Positions 33,901-42,154 of a stretch of DNA of 64,000 nucleotides are shown here, piece by piece; within the stretch, counting starts at the first letter, position 1, and each line of letters begins with the position of its first letter. Under the pieces are notes generated by a model, which did no database searches, was not told where the DNA came from, and saw only the letters and a list, made by a program, of their open reading frames with translations. The stretch spans positions 39,262,994 to 39,326,993 of the forward strand of contig OZ026515.1 in NCBI GenBank assembly GCA_964019695.1. The letters run 5' to 3'. The stretch is from Loripinus fragilis. Taxonomy: Eukaryota; Mollusca; Bivalvia; Lucinida; Lucinidae. Both the position numbers and the translations under genes were made by a program.

Positions 33901-36900
33901 ACACCTCGCCTATAGAGCCCATGCTAAAAAAAAGTGTGATATATCAAACAATAACGGTGTAACGTTACAAATACATGTAAACATATGCGACATGGTCTAA
34001 GTATTGGCGGGAGTTCTGCAGTGCAATGGCGGAAAGTTTGAAGAAGCTAAGATTTCAAATGTCTTTTCGTCGTTTATTTTGTGTTAGAATCAAAATAGAT
34101 CAGCCCAAGTGCGTGAATTGTTGAGTAATAATTCACTGTTTGTCTGTAATTTGTACGAAGATAAATCACTCCTGCTGCGCACTTGTGATTTGATCTTCTT
34201 TACAACTGACCTCCAAACCGTGAATTATTACTCAACAATTCACTGCTAGAGCTGATTTATTTCTTAAGTATAATCAAATATTTCTCTTTAAATAGCAAGC
34301 AAAACTTTTTCAAGTGAAGCAGCCAAAATGGCACACAATGCATACTAAAATAACATTTCTTTCGCTGCATTGGGAGGCCAAAGTGGACTTTTTGAGGTTA
34401 TTGATAAGTGGCAATAATTATGACATACAGACTACAGTACATGTCTTTCACATGAAAACCTTAACTGTCAAACTCTGATTGTGATTTGGTTTATAATTAC
34501 CAAATTTGATACAATCAATATATTTTCTGGGATGCTATAATACACTATATAGCATCAACCTCTTTTACACAATTCCTGTTATAATATCAAATGTCTTTCA
34601 GTTAATAAAACATGACGATTTTTAAAAATGGATTTAGTACAGATTTCTTGGTGCAAAAACTCAACAGTTTAATGATATGATAGACTTATTGCAGAACATA
34701 ACTAGAAATGTGTCCATGTGACACAGATGCCCCCGACTGGGACCATTGTATGAGAGAAAAAGTCTTTTTACAGGAAGAGACTTATGGACAAGGTGATGCA
34801 AAATTGCAAATTGTGGGGCATAAAATTGAAGATAGACTAAATTGCTTTTAATACAAATTACATAATTTGCATGACAGCTCAGGACTTCAGGCCATACATT
34901 TTATGAGGTCAGCAGAAACATCAATTAGTACCAAAAAAAAAAAAAGTAGAAAAAAAAGAAGTTTTTTTTGTAAATTTTGGACTCAAATGAGCCAGTGCAT
35001 GAGATTTCCAACAATGTGGTATGTGCGACCAGCAAAGCCTCAGATCAGCCTGCGCTTACGCGCAGTCTGATCAGAGCCTCTGTTAGTCACTTGAGAGTAT
35101 TCTATGATTGTTAAACTACTGACTAAACACCATTTGGAGTGTCTAAGCTCAAAAGAAGGCTACAGAGGCTCATCAGAGTCTACACTTGTCAAATGCCACA
35201 TTGTTGGAAATCACATGTCGCGGCTCAAATTCTTTTGCGCAAAGGTGATGACTGGTACCATTACTCACCTGTGTGGGTGTTATATGACTAATATCTTCTG
35301 ATGCTAAACCTTTTAAAAGTGTAGTTTTACCAGCATTGTCTAGACCTAACAATAGAATACGTAGCTCTTTATCACCACTTGCTCGAAGTTTCCTTAGTAA
35401 AGCTAGGAGACCCTGAAATAAAGAAAAAGAGCATAAAACTATAGTACTACCTGACCTCCAATTAAGAGTAAGTTAAAATTAATTTTCTTATTTCACAACC
35501 AAAACATATGTTGTGGGTACTCAAATGAGACGGTTCTTTTGAGCACCCAAAACATATGTTTAAGCAGGGCTGTGGAAATACCATGCCCAACTTGTCCGAC
35601 CTGGTCCTATATCATTCAGGACAAGTTGAAAATTTATATTTACTTGTCCTTGGACAAGTACAATTGTATTAAGTTAATACAATTCTGTATTTCATATTTT
35701 GATTAATTATTACGAGCGCACATCTTGCATTGAAAACAGTGTGGATCCTGATCAGCTGGCTTCTTCAGAAACCAGCTGATCTGGATCAACACTGTTTACA
35801 AGAGAAGCCAGCTGATCAGGATCCATACTATTTACAAGGCTGATATATATCTGGTTTCATACTGTTTTTGAAAGAATAAATTGTTTAAGCACTGTAAGGT
35901 ATAAGCTAATTTGTTATTTCGGACAAGTAAAATTTTATATGGACAAGTACATTTTGGCTTTTTACTTGTCCCTGGACAAGTAGAAAATTTTACTATTTCC
36001 ACACCCCTGGTTTAAGGTCACTACTAACACCAATACCCATAACTCTTGCATGACTAAACACATTTTGCCTTTTAACTTCAATATTTGTTACCGTATTCAC
36101 CTGAAACTTAGTGGGATAATGGACTTGGTGTGTGAGATGCAATTATAATGCATTTGAAATTTTGGGGTCCATTGGACGCACAGATTTAAAAAACTGGTCA
36201 AGGCATATCATTTTTAGTGACATTCATCACTTTAAAATATTTTTTAAAAGTCTGGCCGAAACCATCCAACGCGAATGTTTTCAACTGCGGCTGAACAGGT
36301 ATGATGCAAATGTTGATTGTGACGGAATCGGTCTGAGGGAAATGTTGATTTTTTTAATTACTACCTTTTCTGTTAATAAGTGTTCAAATAATATTTTTTA
36401 TATGGAAATGTTCTAAATATTATACATAGTTGATTGGCTACAGTATTTTCACTTTAATTATGGGTTTTGACAGGAAAATGAGATCGATATTGCCGTAATG
36501 AAAAGTTGTTAAGTTTTAGGGCTGCTAATTTTAAGAAATCTATGGCTGGGAGTAAGTTTATATATATGAGATCAGTTGCAGTTTTCGGGATCTAAAAGTC
36601 AGAAACATAAATAGTTGAAAGAGGAGAAAACACATGGTAAAACATCATACATCCGTGCATTTTTTCAGCATATACATGGACTCAAATTTATCATTACGAT
36701 GCGTACCGTAGTCAATTGATGTGTGGCGAAAACCAGGTATATATGTAGCAGCTGATCGATTTTTGACAGAAAAAAATATGCCAATCAGAAAGGTTTAAAC
36801 AAGCGTAGCCTTTTATATATATATTTCTTGGTGGATTTAAATGATTTAAGAACCAGTTTCTCTGTCATTCACTTTACTATTAGTCAGTATATTCAGATTT

Positions 36901-37847
36901 AAAAAAATCCAAAGAATCATAATTAAGGTCGGCAAAGAACTCTTCTGGCAAAAGAAACCACAAACAATTATCTAATGCGCCACCTAGCGCCGTTATTTGG
37001 AGGTACTAGCTTTGGTCTTTATCATTGAAAGATGCCAACTTTCAGCTAAAATATTACTGAATAAATAATTTTCTCACAGAACAGTAGTGGAGTGGAACCA
37101 TCTTTATACAGCAACAGTGGGCGCAGAGACAGTCGAGAGCTTCAAACAGGCTCTCCCTCAGTACTACTAAGTCGCTCTCTCCCCGGTGTGTTATGCTGAA
37201 CAAGCCCTACACCGTAACAATACTATCTATCTATCTAATACAGATACTACATAAAAGAATCTTAGAAAGAAAATTGCTTCCTACAATATATTTCCGTTGT
37301 CTGTGGGTTTTCTCGGCTGATTTTTGATATAATATTCAGTCAATAAAATTTTTCAAAATATGATTAAATCCTGCGGTTAAAAAACAAGGTGCTCTGAGTT
37401 TTTCACCTCGCAGATGAAACAATATGGCGGCTTTCATAGTGTGAGGGCAGCCCGACCTTATGAATTCAAAAACCATTGTTCCCAACAAACATTTCATTGA
37501 TCACCCATTTTCGACAAAAAATTAGGAGATAGAGGGTTGAATCTGGTAGCCAAAATTACTATTGGTCTAACAGGGAGTCAATTATTGGACATCTTTAAAA
37601 TGGTGTTTCTGTTTTTGAGTTTTCTCGCAAGATGGTTTTGGCCCATCCCTGGAGTGTCCAAATTGTCATTACCCCACCCAGCTTCTTATCTGTACCGATT
37701 TACAGAGCCGGGTGGTTTGAGGGCAACTTTAGGCCTTTTTGTGGCTAAAAGACTATCGCCTATTCAATGTCTTTGAGAAAAATCCATATCATGATGCTTT
37801 GGCAAATCTGTATTCAGATCAAATGGGAAATAAACACTTTTTACCAT
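27933..37847 (-). CDS. ARL3: ADP-ribosylation factor-like protein 3 (6 exons)
   Basis: Minus-strand exons 37845-37847 (ATG only), 35269-35412, 32587-32703, 31031-31081, 29365-29550 and 27933-27986 join with all introns in phase 0 to give 184 residues (human ARL3 has 182). GTPase signatures sit at the human numbering: GLDNAGKT at 24-31, switch I Thr48 in HITPTQ, WDIGGQ at 66-71 with Gln71, NKQD at 126-129 and Arg149. The basic C-terminus is SSKGKKK. ARL3 in complex with GTP releases lipidated cargo (from UNC119 and PDE6D) in cilia; the exchange factor is ARL13B and the GAP is RP2. The G5 loop is unusual: PCIATEQEG replaces SCSALTGEG. The gene faces away from SFXN2. A TTTATT at 27627 (AATAAA on the minus strand) is one possible poly(A) signal. 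Confidence 0.95.
28013..28190 (+). mobile_element. Family B-like MITE, in ARL3 intron 5
   Basis: TCAAACAGTTTGGATCCAGATC, TCAGGAACACTGTTTGGATCC, TCACGCCTGATCTGGGTCC and TTATCAGCAGATGGCAA are present. The left core arm appears twice, so the element is rearranged. Confidence 0.65.
28559..28710. repeat. Long palindrome, arms about 70 bp, in ARL3 intron 5
   Basis: ACATATTATCATAATAGTAACTT at the left pairs with AAGTTACTATTATGATAATGTGT at the right. The pairing continues inward (CAGTATCACGTCTCATGGATGAGG with CCTCATCCACTCGACATGATAC, imperfect) to a centre near GATCTCGAGTGATC at 28627-28640. Confidence 0.8.
29125..29320 (+). mobile_element. Family A MITE, in ARL3 intron 5
   Basis: GTTAAGAGTGCCTAACG, CAACCAAAACATATGTTG, the core AGAACCGTCTCAATGAGACAGTTCT, then CCCAAAACATATG and TTTTACGCTGAAAATTTTTG. 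The right end lies about 45 bp from exon 5. Confidence 0.9.
29365..29550 (-). CDS. ARL3: ARL3 exon 5 (NKQD motif)
   Basis: 62 codons from [10 protein letters not shown] to QEGVR. It contains the guanine-specificity motif NKQD and the IRDR segment with Arg149. The acceptor is TTCCAG and the donor is GTAAGT (ACTTAC at 29359-29364). Confidence 0.95.
29585..29685 (-). repeat. Family B fragment, in ARL3 intron 4
   Basis: CTGATCTCGATCCAAAAAACTG, TTTGACACTC and GAAGCATGCAGAGTTAA are the minus-strand landmarks of half a family B copy. Confidence 0.55.
29995..30130 (-). mobile_element. Decayed tRNA-derived SINE, in ARL3 intron 4
   Basis: On the minus strand the A-box side reads GTGGCTCAGTTGATAGAGTG and the B-box side is degenerate. 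Upstream CTTAAGGACACAACAT in plus sense is the TGTGTCCTTGAG block of the same SINE family. Confidence 0.6.
30191..30400 (+). mobile_element. Family B MITE, in ARL3 intron 4
   Basis: TTAACTCTTTACATGCTGGG starts it. The core is CAAACAATTTGGATCCAGATC AGGCCC with its complement. The right end is diverged (CAGCAGACACATATGCTGGG). Confidence 0.85.
30775..30968 (+). mobile_element. Family A MITE, in ARL3 intron 4
   Basis: The best-kept copy: the core AGAACCGTCTCAATGAGACG GTTCT is a perfect palindrome, set between AAACATATGTTGTGGGCACTC and GAGCACCCAAAACATTTG. It ends about 60 bp before exon 4. Confidence 0.9.
31031..31081 (-). CDS. ARL3: ARL3 exon 4
   Basis: 17 codons, [17 protein letters not shown], between a TTTTGCAG acceptor and a GTGAGT donor. 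Confidence 0.95.
31105..31338 (-). mobile_element. Family C MITE, in ARL3 intron 3
   Basis: Ends TTAACCCTTAAAGCACCAAG and GGCGCATTAAGGGTTAA. Core AGACTGCTCCTATAGGAGCAG. The left end is 24 bp beyond exon 4's outer boundary (31081), next to the splice acceptor of that exon. Confidence 0.9.
31795..31905. repeat. Hairpin element with GAATTCAGGATTTTG arms
   Basis: CAGCATTTTGAGGCCGACTTTC is inverted against GAAAGTCGGCCTCAAAATCCTG, with TGTGG in the loop. The words CTGAATTCAGGATT and TTTCACCCATG also occur at 13425-13490 and 21895-21940. Confidence 0.7.
32065..32309. mobile_element. Fold-back element, arms about 110 bp, in ARL3 intron 3
   Basis: GGGACTGTCATGGGACAGCC and ATTCCTACGTTTGTGGTATAAAT on the left are the complement of ATTTATACCACGAACGTAGGAAT and GGCTGTTGCATGACATTCCCC on the right. 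The loop is near TAAAATAGGTGTACCAG (32166-32182). No coding. Confidence 0.85.
32360..32510 (+). mobile_element. Family G MITE, partial
   Basis: CAAACAGCGCCGACCCAGATC, AGACTGCTTC, GAAGCTGTTTGATCAGGGAC, TCTTGTGAATTTCC and GAAGAGAAAAAGTG follow the order of the copies at 48545 and 49650. Confidence 0.65.
32587..32703 (-). CDS. ARL3: ARL3 exon 3 (switch II)
   Basis: 39 codons from [12 protein letters not shown] to ENTDVL. It contains [13 protein letters not shown] with the catalytic Gln71. The donor is GTAAGT (ACTTAC at 32581-32586). Confidence 0.95.
32740..32830 (+). mobile_element. Family F hairpin element, in ARL3 intron 2
   Basis: AAAACAATGTAGATCGAGATCG, ACTGGCTCCTGAAGAAGCTAGT and CGATCAGGATCCACACTGTTTT form a hairpin. 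It starts about 40 bp from exon 3. Confidence 0.75.
32843..33429. mobile_element. TIR element, 587 bp, CAGGGTTTTCC ends
   Basis: CAGGGTTTTCC at the left is inverted against GGAAAACCCTG at the right. CATGTG flanks both sides (32837-32842 and 33430-33435). The inside has CG dinucleotides (33030-33420) that stand out from the AT-rich surroundings. No transposase frame. Confidence 0.8.
33523..33759 (-). mobile_element. Family C MITE, in ARL3 intron 2
   Basis: Ends TTAACCCTTAAAGCGCCAAG and GGCGCATTTAAGGGTTAA. Core AGACTGCTCCTGTAGGAGCAG TCT between GTGGACCCAGAAC and GATCTGGGTCCATAC. Confidence 0.92.
34113..34243. repeat. Inverted repeat, in ARL3 intron 2
   Basis: GTGAATTGTTGAGTAATAATTCAC (34113-34136) is the complement of the same motif at 34220-34243. 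AATAGATCAGC and GCTGATTTATT extend the pairing outward to about 34093 and 34262. The inner part has AAGATAAATCAC and GTGATTTGATCTT (inverted). Confidence 0.75.
34988..35226 (+). mobile_element. Family D MITE, beside ARL3 exon 2
   Basis: TGAGCCAGTGCATGAGATTTCC at the left and CATGTCGCGGCTCA at the right. Inner hairpin CCTGCGCTTACGCGCAGTC. It ends 42 bp from exon 2. Confidence 0.88.
35269..35412 (-). CDS. ARL3: ARL3 exon 2 (P-loop, switch I)
   Basis: 48 codons from GLLALLRKL to HITPTQ. It begins at residue 2 of the family, so the initiator Met must come from an upstream exon. A family D MITE ends 42 bp past its donor. Confidence 0.95.
35455..36030 (+). mobile_element. Family A MITE interrupted by a nested element
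   Basis: The left part (TTAAGAGTAAGTTAAAATTA, CAACCAAAACATATGTTG, GAGACGGTTC, CCCAAAACATATG) belongs to family A with a shortened core. The element at 35565-36009 enters just after it and no clear family A tail is recovered. Confidence 0.7.
35565..36009. mobile_element. hAT-like element with GGACAAGT repeats, itself hit by family F
   Basis: CAGGGCTGTGGAAATA at the left is inverted against TATTTCCACACCCCTG at the right. GTTTAAG occurs on both sides, a probable target-site duplication. Inside, ACTTGTCC and GGACAAGT alternate. A family F hairpin (35737-35880: GTGGATCCTGATCAGCTGGC and complements, with an extra half copy) is inserted in the middle. Confidence 0.8.
36031..37077. other. ARL3 intron 1, nothing recognised
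   Basis: AT-rich. A 94-codon open frame at 36132-36416 has no supporting splice sites or recognisable motifs. Confidence 0.45.
37078..37250 (+). pseudogene. 3' end of a LINE (RT C-terminal tail)
   Basis: Positions 37078-37170 encode RTVVEWNHL...[13 protein letters not shown] and a stop, the typical last residues after the RT domain of many non-LTR elements (WN-L, then E-FK--L). About 55 bp later it ends in a short (ATCT)n run at 37227-37243, the kind of tail such LINEs have. Strongly 5'-truncated. Confidence 0.75.
37845..37847 (-). CDS. ARL3: ARL3 exon 1, coding part (ATG only)
   Basis: On the minus strand AAAAAAATG is followed by GTAAAA, a usable donor in phase 0, which adds exactly the missing Met before residue 2. 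A CRE-bearing promoter lies just upstream. No other ATG|GT site in the 35413-38000 interval fits as well. Other placements remain possible. Confidence 0.6.
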
Positions 37848-37948
37848 TTTTTTCACACAGCGGTTTCGCTTCAGTGTAACTACGCGTGACGTCACTAAAA
37901 TGCACACTTTTCTTGGTTTTTAGTAGAAGAGCACTTCCGTGTCAACAG
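37848..37948. promoter_or_regulatory. Putative ARL3-SFXN2 bidirectional promoter
   Basis: Between the ARL3 ATG and a plus-strand donor CAACAG|GTGCGT at 37948/37949 lie a palindromic CRE, GTGACGTCAC (37886-37895), and an ETS-type site, CACTTCCGT (37932-37940; ACGGAAGTG on the minus strand). No TATA box lies near. CRE plus ETS without TATA is typical of divergent housekeeping promoters. SFXN2 would start here with a noncoding exon 1, since its ATG sits 10 bp into a later exon. Transcription starts are inferred only. Confidence 0.6.
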
Positions 37949-38372
37949 GTGCGTTTTAAAATGAAACTTTATTTTTGATTTAAATGCTTCTTTCTACTTG
38001 TCAACAATTATAGTTGAGACCAGGACAATATAGATAATATAGAACCATGTTAGATTTAACAAAATAAAGAGAAACTTAATAGTTTCCTAATCTCTTGTTG
38101 AACAAGTACAAATAGCTTTAGTACCTGTTTCCAACAGTAACCAATTCTTGGATTTTCTTGTTTCTTTTACCTTTCCTATTCAAATCTTCATTTTTTGTTT
38201 TCTCTTCTAACTTTCCTATCATTTTCTTGTATTCTTTTCTTAAAGTCGCAACCACCTGCGCTACAGAAGTAATGATTGACGGTTCGAGTGTCGGTGTGCC
38301 GTAATGATAGACGGCGGCATGTAACCTGTTAAAATATTGTTTTGATGCTGGCTTTGAGAAGCCTTGATGCAG

Positions 38373-38502
38373 AACAACTTGTAGACTACAACATTTTTCG
38401 CAAAGAATCATGAATGATTGGAATGCTCTTCCGCCATACGCTGTCAATGCAAAGGATGTGAATGAGTTAAAATCAAAAACTGGATCAACATTAGAACCAT
38501 AA
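38373..38502 (+). pseudogene. LINE RT C-terminal remnant
   Basis: The plus frame ending at the TAA (38500-38502) encodes HFSQRIMNDWNALPPYAVNA and then KDVNELKSKTGS with a stop. That is the well-known RT-tail pattern (FSQR--NDWN-LP ... FK). Only about 43 codons remain. Confidence 0.8.
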
Positions 38503-38505
38503 AGT

Positions 38506-38655
38506 TATCATGATGCTTTGGTAGGTCTGTATTCAGATCAAATAGGAAATTAACACTTTTTACAATTTTTTTTTCAGACAGTGATTTCGCTTCAGTGTAT
38601 CTATGCATGACATCACTAAAATGAACACTTTTCTTTGTTTTAGTAGACAGGTGCC
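38506..38655. repeat. Duplicated promoter segment, decayed copy
   Basis: It aligns along its length with 37787-37953. The ATG position is changed (TACCATTT to TACAATTT), the CRE is TGACATCA, and the AGCACTTCCGTGTCA stretch with the ETS site is deleted. The splice-donor-like CAG|GTG at the end is kept. It directly follows the LINE stop at 38500-38502. Confidence 0.85.
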
Positions 38656-38716
38656 AAATATAAAACCTGTAATAGTGAGAACTGCATATTTTTAACAAGT
38701 ATTAAGTAATTAAATA

Positions 38717-38895
38717 CCTGTTTGATTTGATTCTTTACATCCCAGTCAACAATTTTTCAGTTATATCTGGATGGGTCTTCCTGGGTTGAACCAGTACTAA
38801 GCAAAGATAAATGTGTCTTGCTCAAGGACACAACACACTGACGCTGATGAGGCTTGAACCCTCGGCTCCTCAGTCAAGCCCTCTACCTCTGAGTA
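38717..38895 (-). mobile_element. tRNA-derived SINE
   Basis: Minus orientation: GATTTGATTCTTTACATCCC tail, GGTCTTCCTGGGTTGAACC, GTGTCTTGCTCAAGGACAC, B-box complement GAGGCTTGAACCC, and the A-box region degraded in CTCTACCTCTGAG. Confidence 0.8.
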
Positions 38896-38899
38896 ACAG

Positions 38900-39469
38900 T
38901 TTTTTACTGTCCCTATACCTGTACAGGAATATGGATGTCATAAACATTACATCTATAAGAAAAGTGACTGAAAGATTCCTGAATGACGCTGAGATTAAAA
39001 AGGAGATTTTAAAGATAGCTCCTTTCTTCAGAGCCCAACTATCACAGAGAGTATGTAGATGGGTCTCTACAACCAGTGCTAGACTTCTCATCAAAATCCC
39101 TTTTATTGAGAAAAGGGCCAAGAGTGACACTTTGTTTATATTTTTTGAAAGAAATATGACACTTGGATGAAATTTTGATAGATCATTTGAAGAATCGTCT
39201 TTCGACATAATTTTGACCAATGGTTGCATTCGACGTAATGTCGTAATCGACCAGAAGTCGCATTTGATGAAAAGTCAGGGACGCCACGATCTACAACTAC
39301 TGTAGATGAGTTTACACATGGTGAGTTATAATGATAATCAGGCTGAGTGCTAGAACTCTGAAAGCTCATAGCCCTATAAGCCTCTATCTAGTCCTTTAAT
39401 TTTCTTTATTCCAAGGATTTGTCAGTCTAAAACAAAATCTGAAGTAACAGGCACAAATGAAATGTCTGT
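38900..39469. other. SFXN2 5' region, nothing recognised
   Basis: Overlapping 119-codon open frames on both strands (38811-39229) partly cover SINE sequence. They lack family or splice support. Confidence 0.4.
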
Positions 39470-39655
39470 TTGTCCCCTCCGTCCGTCCGTCCCTCCCTCC
39501 GTCCCTCCCTCCCTCCCTCCCTCCCTCCCTCCCTCCCTCCCTCCCTCCCTCCCTCCCTCCCTACCTCCCTCCCTCCCTCCCTCCCTCCCTCCCTCCATCC
39601 ATCCATTCATCCATCCATCCATCCATCCATCCATCTATCTATCTATCTATCTATC
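39470..39655 (+). repeat. Compound microsatellite (CCCT)n-(CCAT)n-(CTAT)n
   Basis: CCGT steps (39477-39490) pass into about 25 CCCT, then about 10 CCAT (39593-39632), then about 6 CTAT. Each neighbour differs by one base. Ser/Pro/Leu-type reading frames over it are artefacts. Confidence 0.97.
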
Positions 39656-39954
39656 ATCTCGTGGTCATTTTCCAATAATTCCTTTGTAAGGTAATTTTCC
39701 TATAATTTGTAAAAATGATGAGGTACATTTATACATGTATGTTGTGGGTCAGAAGTTATTGTCTGACATTGAAAGCATCAAATATTCTCATGGAGAAATA
39801 ACAAAACTATTGTCATTATTCTGTAGTGTCTTATCTAGGACTGAGTAGTATTAACCCATGCTGAATATTATTATGCTCTACACTCATCCCCAGTTTATAT
39901 CCTTTTAACCTGCAGCATTCTGGTTGTAAACATGCACTGTCAAACAGAGTGGAA

Positions 39955-40002
39955 ATTTACAGTGTGGATCCTGAGCTGATCTGGATCTACAGTGTTTTTT
40001 AA
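39955..40002 (+). mobile_element. Short family F element
   Basis: TTACAGTGTGGATCCTGAGC directly followed by TGATCTGGATCTACAGTG; the central loop of the other copies is absent. Confidence 0.55.
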
Positions 40003-40020
40003 AAAAGGATAAATCCATGT

Positions 40021-40234
40021 CTTAAGGGAGCGCAGTGGCTCAGTGGTAGAGTGCTTGACTGGAGACTGAAGGGCCGTGGGTTCGAGCCTCATCAGTGGCA
40101 CTGCGTTGTGTCCTTGAGCAATTTAAGACACATTAATCCTAGCTTAGTACTGATTCAACCCAGGAAGACCTGTCCCGATGTAACTGAAAGATTGTTGACT
40201 GGGACATAAAGAATCAAATCAAACAAACCAAAAT
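40021..40234 (+). mobile_element. tRNA-derived SINE, full length with TSD
   Basis: Head GGGAGCGCAGTGGCTCAGTG with A box and then B box GGTTCGAGCC (40079-40088). Body TGTGTCCTTGAGCAA, CTTAGTACTGATTCAACCC, AGGAAGACCTGTCCCG. Tail GGGACATAAAGAATCAAATC. Flanked by ATAAATCCATGT at 40009-40020 and 40235-40246. Confidence 0.92.
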
Positions 40235-40516
40235 ATAAATCCATGTTCAGCAGAACAAGCGTTAATTAATGTCTTATGACACTTAGTGTGTGATTGAGCA
40301 TATTTAATTGCAGTTATTGTCAAAATTTGACCTCGGCATTTGATAGGGACAGCAAATTTTCACTTGAGGGTCATAATATGATTAATGCTTTTTAATCTTT
40401 TGCCTGCTAGTGACTACTTTCGCAGACTTTGAGAATTTGATTTATCCCAGTCATATATTGGATATTAAAGTGCAGCCTCATCTGAGCATGTATACTTGAA
40501 GTCCAATTCAGCTGAT

Positions 40517-40742
40517 TTAACGTGTTGCATGCTGGGTAATTTTTCACACTTTTGTAGTCATTTGCTGGCTTTTTTTCCAAATCAACTTATTAAAATTTTC
40601 TTATTCTCATGATTCTATTTGAGTATGAAACAGTTTGGATCCAGATCAGGACCAACATTTTGTCGGTCCTGATCTGGGTCCAAGCTGTTTGCAAAGGTTA
40701 TCTCCAAACAACAAAAGTCACCACTAGCAATGAAAGAGTTAA
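40517..40742 (+). mobile_element. Family B MITE, TTAA-flanked
   Basis: TTAACGTGTTGCATGCTGGG start and AATGAAAGAGTTAA end. Core AAACAGTTTGGATCCAGATC AGGACC with its complement. Confidence 0.88.
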
Positions 40743-41194
40743 GAACAGCTACCATATTCTTTTTGATAAGCGCCCATTTTACTTAGTAATTCACATAGGG
40801 TAGATAAGCAAACATTTTGCACCTAAAATTGTAAATATTTTCTAGTCTATAAGTCCCCAAGATTATAGAACTTTTCATGCTCAACTCAACTGAGCATGAA
40901 ATTTATCCTGCTAAGCATTGTTGGCATTTTAACATTTATTAGCCTGATAGATGCAACACCTTAGAGTTTTTAAAACGCAAGAAAAATCTATATTTTTCAG
41001 TATTTTAGTTTTTATGAGCAGTTGAAGTTGAGTTGAGCAAAATGTTGAGGGCCAGTTAAAGCAATCCCATTGAGATGGCTCTTCTGACTACTCACAGTGA
41101 AGGTTTCAGTTAACTTGAGTTAAGAAATAAGAAAATAATTTTTAATAAATCAATCTTATCAGGAGGCCAGATGTGCAGGTGTGCTTGAAGTCAG

Positions 41195-41335
41195 TCCCTA
41201 CAAAATGTCAGGTCTGATCTTGATCCAAACTGTTTAACTCTCTGTTATGGTATTCCTGAAAGAAGTTTTTGAAGAAAAAAAACAGTAAAAAACACTTGAC
41301 AAATAAAAGGCATGAAAAACTAAAAAATGTACCAC
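41195..41335 (-). mobile_element. Half of a family B MITE
   Basis: TGTCAGGTCTGATCTTGATCC, AAACTGTTTAACTCTCTG, TTCCTGAAAGAAG and AAGGCATGAAAAACTA are the minus-strand order of one half. Confidence 0.65.
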
Positions 41336-41638
41336 AATTTTGTACAAACTAATTTTAAAGCTATAAACCATGTTTACTCAACCGAATTAGTAATTACATT
41401 CAAAATTATCAGAGTAAAGAGTAAATAAAAATAATAAGGAAATACTTGTGGTGTGCCTTAATTAGAACATCAGTGGTTATATATTATAGCAAATAGAGTG
41501 TTTCTTTGCTAAGTCGGTTGAAACTGAATGTCATTAAATAATATTTTGACTGAGGATGTTTTTAGCAATTTTAGGATTTTTCTTTGTTTGCATATCAAAA
41601 ATCTTGTTGCAATAATTTGATAACAAAGACTGCTGATG

Positions 41639-41846
41639 TTAACTCTTTGCCTACTGGGTAATTTTTCATGCTTTTATGTCATCTGCTGATTTTTTCAAAA
41701 TCAACTTTTTCGAAAAATTCCTTCAGGAATATCAGCAGAGTGTCAAACAGTTTGGATCCTGATCAGGCCTGACATTTTGTCAGGCCTGATCTGGGTCCAA
41801 ACTGTTTGCAAAAGTTATCAGCAGATGACAGTAGGCAAAGAGTTAA
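41639..41846 (+). mobile_element. Family B MITE, 208 bp, best-preserved copy
   Basis: TTAACTCTTTGCCTACTGGG and GTAGGCAAAGAGTTAA are perfect inverted ends. Core AAACAGTTTGGATCCTGATC, AGGCCTGACATTTTGTCAGGCCT, GATCTGGGTCCAAACTGTTT. Confidence 0.93.
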
Positions 41847-41988
41847 GATAATCTCTTGATTATTTTTTTTATTACAGAATGATAGATTTGTGGTGGCAAG
41901 CTGTAAATTGAGTGATGTGAGGCTACACTACCCCTGTAGTACTCTGGTGTTTTATTGAGAGGGCTGGAACCTCTGTATAAGGTAAGTT

Positions 41989-42141
41989 TAACCCTTATCC
42001 TGCCAATATTTGCTTTTCTTACTTAGTTTTCAACCAATGTTGTGGGTGGCTAAAAGAACCGTCTCAATGAGAACCCAAAGCATGTTAAAACTGATAGAAA
42101 TTATTCACAATTTTACGCTCAAAATATGTGTTTATCTGGAC
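41989..42141 (+). mobile_element. Family E end joined to a family A body
   Basis: TTAACCCTTATCCTGCCAAT is the family E end. After about 20 bp it becomes family A: TTTCTTACTTAGTTTTCAACC, GTTGTGGGTGGCTAAAAG, AACCGTCTCAATGAGAACC, TTTTACGCTCAAAATATG. Confidence 0.65.
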
Positions 42142-42154
42142 CTATGTTAAAGTT

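Larger units (their letters stand above)
37787..37953. repeat. Duplicated promoter segment, intact copy
   Basis: From TATCATGATGCTTTGG to about CAGGTGCG this segment matches 38506-38655. This copy keeps the ARL3 ATG, the intact CRE and the ETS site. Confidence 0.85.

Noticed and set aside
38118..38447. 109-codon minus-strand frame with a Lys-rich C-terminus
   Set aside because: It overlaps the plus-strand LINE tail and has no recognisable domain or splice support. I cannot exclude a decayed element ORF.
39422..39694. Pro-Ser-Leu and Gly-Arg-Glu rich open frames on both strands
   Set aside because: They come from the CCCT/CCAT microsatellite.
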